64,000 nt of DNA from Melampsora larici-populina 98AG31 (taxonomy: Eukaryota > Basidiomycota > Pucciniomycetes > Pucciniales > Melampsoraceae): contig NW_006768815.1 of assembly GCF_000204055.1 (NCBI RefSeq), positions 564,999 through 628,998 of the forward strand. Direction: 5' to 3'. A program made the position numbers and the translations under genes. Position 1 is the stretch's first letter. Every line of letters starts with the position of its first letter. The notes beneath the pieces are model-generated. The model did not search any database. It saw only the letters and a list, made by a program, of their open reading frames with translations, and was not told the origin of the DNA. Positions 60,145 to 64,000 of this stretch are shown in pieces.

Positions 60145-62520
60145 TAGGGCTATGACCCAGCCCTGGCCCTGACCGGCCGACTTTGCTGGGCGATATCTGA
60201 GAAGCCAACAGTTCACGCCCCGGGGCACCTTAACCTAACATGATGAGACTCAAAAAAGCCCCGAGCGTGTCCCGGGCATTGATGCCCGGCCAGTGCCCGA
60301 GCCTTTTTCGTCAAAAGGAAGTGTGATGATCAACAAGATTCAAGTCAGCCAATCGCTCACGCACATCACACGTGAGACTTTGAATCATAATAAGCTTTTA
60401 AGTATATCATTGTACATCATATATTTAGACTTCCTTTATAAATAGAATCCCTTTAATAGAACTCGTATATCCATCAACTTTATATTAGTTCCCTTTACAG
60501 ATTCCTTTATAATCGTCATGCCTGGTTCATCTGCTCCTACCACCCGTTTATCATCACAAATCCTCTGCGCGGCGCATGCTTCAGCTGCAGCCAACGCTTC
60601 CGCTGCAAACACCCTGGCTACCAGCAGTATTGCTCCTTCAGATTCTATCTCTGAAGTCAACTCTGATACCACCGCTACTGGGCGCACATCGTGGGTGTGG
60701 AAGTATTTTGTTCAGCAAGATAGTGAAGGCACCTTGAAGAACTTTTGCCAAGCAAAGGTTGGCTTTATTGATACCATCACTGCCACCATGAACAAAGAAG
60801 ATCCAGATTCCCCTATTGCAGTTTGCAACAAGGGAATCACTATTGACCAAAATGCCAGCACAAAATCTATGATCAGACACCTCCATTGTTGCCACGGTAA
60901 TGAGGCGCCTGTCATTACCGATCAACACACTGTGGCAGCTTATTTTAATGAGGGCAGGATTGCTAAGGTAAGCAGCTTCATTTCTCATCGGTTTTTCTCC
61001 TTTTTTTATCATCATCTTATAAATTGATTCTTTGTCTATTCTTTCTATTTTTTGTTTTTTTATTCATTTAGATCAAACCCTTCAATCAAGCCAATTTCAA
61101 GGATGCTTTTATCTGATTGGTAGTCAATTGAGAGCTCCCAATCTGTCTTGTCGATGCTCCTGAGTTCCGGGAACTCCTCACCATGATTAACCCTGCCACA
61201 CCAGCTCTCTTGTCAAAACAAACTGCTATCTCTGACGGTATCATATCAAAGTATCAAACCCTTTGTAGCACTGTCATCAACAAGCTGAAGACTATTCCAC
61301 ATGTCAATATAACTTGTGATGGTTGGACATCTCCCAGCAACACCGCAATGCTTGGTGTAACTGCTCATTGGATTGATCAAAACTTTGAAATGCACAAGAT
61401 CATACTTGCCTTGAAGCCAATTGATGGATCTCACACCGGATCTAATCTTGCAGCTCTCCTTAAACACATTCTGGACAAGTTCAACCTCTCCACTAATCTT
61501 TATTGCATCACTGCCGATAACGCCTCAAACAACACCACTATGGGTCGGCACCTTCAAACCACAATCCCCAGCTTCAATGCTTCCGAGAATCTCCATGGTT
61601 GTGTTGCGCATGTCATCAACCTTGTCGCCAAAGCTGGGACAGCTGTCTTTGATAGCAAGAATGATCCTCCTGTAGTCAACGCCCTCAATCCTCAAATACC
61701 CAATCAACCTCCTGTTCCTCACTCCACCATCAGTACCATCCTAACTCGTGGCCGCTCTTTCCACAAGCGAATCAAGAACAGTCCTCAACTCAAAGCTGCC
61801 TTTGAAAGAGCCACCCAGGGCTGCTCCAAGCTCAAACGCAAAGTTGGTTTGGTCCATGAGGTCTCCACTCGGTGGTCTTCAACTCACGCTTCCCTTGAAT
61901 GCTTCGTGGAACTTCAGCCAGTAGTCCATTACATATGCAACGGAAATGACTTGCTTGAAGCTTTTTTACTCGATGATGATGAGTGGAAACTTGTTGAGAC
62001 CCTTTTTCACTTTTTAGCTCCTCTTGCTCATGTCATCAAAGAGATTGAAACTAGAAAGTCTCCAACCTTCTCGACTGTGATGCCTGACTACCAATGGCTC
62101 GTTGAACGACTTGAAGCTGTGAGTTTTTCTTTTGTTAATTCTTTCTGCTTTTCATCTTTCACTTATGTAATTTTTTCATTTTAGGCTTAGCACCAGTCCA
62201 ACTGCAAGGAGTTGAAAGTTTGTATCATGCCGATGCTGAAGAAGATCGTTCACTATCAAGAAGCTGCTCAGAAGAAAGCAGTTTACATATGTGCCGCTAT
62301 ACTTGCCCCTTGCCTCAAACTCACTGCGGTCAAAGCTTTGACCATGGAGTCTCTCGGTTGGATCCACGATGATTTAGTCAAGTATTTCACCGAACAAGCA
62401 AGAAAGTTCATACCTGTTTGAGATCCTGACGTCGAGAATGTTGAACCTCAAGAAGACAATATAGGTAGTCAGGAACCTGATCTGCCTTTATTTTTGACCC
62501 AAAGTGGGACATCAGGGGTA
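60145..62520 (+). mobile_element. hAT transposon, right end missing
   Basis: The left terminus TAGGGCTATGACCCAGCCC at 60145 matches the right end of the hAT MITE at 28282-28667 over about 80 bp, sharing CCGGCCGACT, ACAGT and CGCCC-GGGGC blocks. The transposase frame follows in the same orientation. No complementary right terminus is seen; recognisable element sequence stops near 62500, where unrelated repeat DNA begins, so the element is truncated. Confidence 0.7.
60518..62421 (+). pseudogene. hAT transposase with BED finger, truncated and stop-interrupted
   Basis: Three exons join in phase: 60518..60967, 61072..62118, 62191 onward. The N-terminus is Ala/Ser-rich, then a BED-type finger (SWVWKYF, FCQAK, SMIRHLHCCH). 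The RNase H-like hAT core follows: NITCDGWTSPSNTAMLGVTA, ITADNASNNTTMGRHL, LHGCVAHVINLVAKAG (the CxxH block) and VSTRWSSTHASLE. Defects: in-frame TGA at 61114-61116, 61129-61131 and 62419-62421. The frame continues past the last to about 62500, but the C-terminal hATC dimerisation domain is absent. Not functional. The core otherwise looks well preserved, so decay is recent relative to the hAT at 11.6-14.6 kb. Confidence 0.85.
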
Positions 62521-62639
62521 ATTATTGAAATTTCATCCAGACTGGGCATTTTGGCCCTGTTTGTGTCAACCAGGGCCAAACCAGGGCCAGGAAATGTGCA
62601 TGTGAGAGTTACATTTGAAATTCAACCCTTATAAATTAA

Positions 62640-62975
62640 ATGAATCACACTACACTTTATTAACAAAATCAATACACTACACAACACCACACTACACTTC
62701 ATTAACAAAATGAAAACACAACACTACACTATTCTTAAAATAGTAACACTACACAACACTCAAAAATGAAAGTAATTACACTACACTAATAAAACAAATC
62801 AAACACACTACACTACACTACACTATTAAAATGAAAACACTACACAACACTCAAAAATGAAATTCATTACACTACACTAATAAAACAAATCACACACGCT
62901 ACAAACTTGAAATTCACTACACAACATCATTAAAATAAAAACACTACACAACACTCAAAAATGAAATTCATTATA
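62640..62975. repeat. CACTACAC-rich minisatellite
   Basis: Imperfect repeats built from ACACTACAC and a longer block ACACTACACAACACTCAAAA, which occurs three times (near 62750, 62832 and 62942). No coding potential. Confidence 0.7.
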
Positions 62976-63647
62976 CGTTCTCATATGAGGCACGCAAGGA
63001 GAGAGACTTCAGTCCATGCACACGTACGTAAGAGGAATCTAGATAAATGTCACAACTTGACAGTGCGGTGAAATCATTCCCTCTAAAGGAATGAGTCAAC
63101 CCCTGCTTACATAATGACAGACGTAATACTTACTCTACTTTGAGCAAGTTGTGATATTGGAAATTAAGAGTCTTGATACAAGTATAAAGAGCTATAGTTT
63201 CCCTGTAGAAAACACCTCTGCTTAATTCGTGTGTTTCTCCATACTTCCTCAGATTCCCCTTTTCACTTTATTAGTAACTAATAAAGAATAGTAGACTCTA
63301 TAGCCTTTTAATTCTTTTCTTAAATTTTTTCTTTTGGAAAGAGTCTCTTGATTAGGAAGTTTAAAGTAAACATTAAGTTTTACCCAAACAAAGATCTGTC
63401 AGGAAATAAGGAAACTTAGAAAATATTACACTACCAATTTTGATAACATTCCCTAAATCCATTATCTTTCTGATTTTACTTTCATTTAAACCTCCTTTAA
63501 AACTCCATTTAATATACTCGTTTTTACAACCCTTTTTCTTTTCACGCTTTGCAACCCTTCTTTTCTCGCTCCGAACTAATATTCATTATATCATTTTACT
63601 CACCTCGTTAACCATCATATACAACGAATAAAACCTTAACAGTAGCA
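62976..63647. other. AT-rich, LTR-like spacer
   Basis: No gene. Composition and the run up to a short Ser/Lys-rich frame resemble 58.8-59.1 kb, but no LTR ends could be placed. Confidence 0.3.
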
Positions 63648-63649
63648 TT

Positions 63650-63927
63650 AATCTAAATCTAAAACATCGGAATTTGTCAAACTGACCAATAAATCGACAA
63701 TAAGCAAAAAGCCATCAGCTATTAGTAGCAAAGGCCCAGCTGAAAGTGAATCTTCACTGAATGTCACTAGTAATGAAGCAGGCAAAAGCGGCTTAGTAGC
63801 AAATATGCTGACGAGTGGAATACCCAACTCCAGCACACAACAACATAGCGATAGTACGCATAAGTTGAATAATGTCATAATCATGTATAAGATAACTGAC
63901 AAACCTAAATATTTCTTCCGGATATAG
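63650..63927 (+). pseudogene. Ser/Lys-rich frame, possibly retrotransposon-derived
   Basis: Open on the plus strand for about 92 codons (SKSKTSEFVKLTNKS, SKGPAESESSLNVTSNEAGK, ending FFRI and TAG). Low-complexity, hydrophilic, no domain. A 114-codon minus frame over the same bases is its antisense. It may be a gag-type N-terminus or an exon continuing out of the window. Confidence 0.25.
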
Positions 63928-64000
63928 GCATGACCAATCCAGAAAGACCTACCACGGAAACATCCATGGAGGCAACAAACAAGACCGGCCAATTGTCTAC

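Noticed and set aside
62119..62190. In-frame TAG just after the hAT intron
   Set aside because: Using the second AG (62189-62190) as acceptor removes the TAG and keeps the phase, so it is not counted as a defect.
63648..63992. 114-codon minus-strand frame that looks like a membrane protein
   Set aside because: It is the antisense of a hydrophilic Ser/Lys-rich plus-strand frame; hydrophobic runs are expected on the opposite strand of such codons.

Overview
The window reads as nuclear DNA of a basidiomycete, most likely a rust fungus (Pucciniales). The reasons are AT-rich DNA, genes cut by many short (about 50-110 bp) GT-AG introns, single-copy fungal genes separated by kilobases of decayed transposons, and Helitron and hAT protein types that I know as common in rusts. 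The species cannot be named from sequence alone. I saw no tRNA, rRNA or CRISPR array.

Layout. 1-5.2 kb (minus strand): the N-terminal half of a dipeptidyl aminopeptidase (DPP IV family) running off the left edge, then a complete 14-exon cytochrome P450. 6.6-8.6 kb: two terminal-inverted-repeat elements; the second ends less than 200 bp before the ATG of a 10-exon Beclin-1/ATG6 gene (8.8-10.9 kb, plus). 11-20 kb: a transposon field with a broken hAT transposase (minus) that itself carries a 112-bp MITE, plus other MITEs. 20.4-22.6 kb: a MEF2-type MADS-box gene. 24.0-25.6 kb: a convergent pair, a GGQ-type mitochondrial release-factor-like protein and an unrecognised protein with a mitochondrial-looking N-terminus. 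27.8-30.2 kb: four MITE-like elements packed head to tail just upstream of ERG2 (C-8 sterol isomerase, 30.3-31.3 kb). 32.4-33.4 kb: an unrecognised two-exon gene. 33.9-35.8 kb: a 1.9-kb element with about 200-bp inverted ends full of TGTAAA motifs and one open reading frame. 38.2-39.7 kb: a single-pass membrane protein gene. 40-45 kb: decayed transposons and a foldback element.

46.4-64 kb is almost wholly mobile DNA. An unrecognised multi-exon reading frame (plus) has a solo LTR inside one intron and is convergent with a Helitron Rep/helicase gene (minus) that carries four in-frame TGA codons and one frameshift. These are followed by further open frames, a 287-bp tandem repeat, a second solo LTR of the same family in opposite orientation, and a hAT transposase with three TGA codons and no C-terminus. 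The left end of this hAT element matches a 386-bp hAT MITE at 28.3 kb.

The host genes are housekeeping: protein processing, oxidation, autophagy, transcription, mitochondrial translation rescue and ergosterol synthesis. They show no shared pathway. The intron models were built by hand: exon phases were checked for closure in the host genes, and family residues were used to choose splice sites. They should be good but are not transcript-confirmed.
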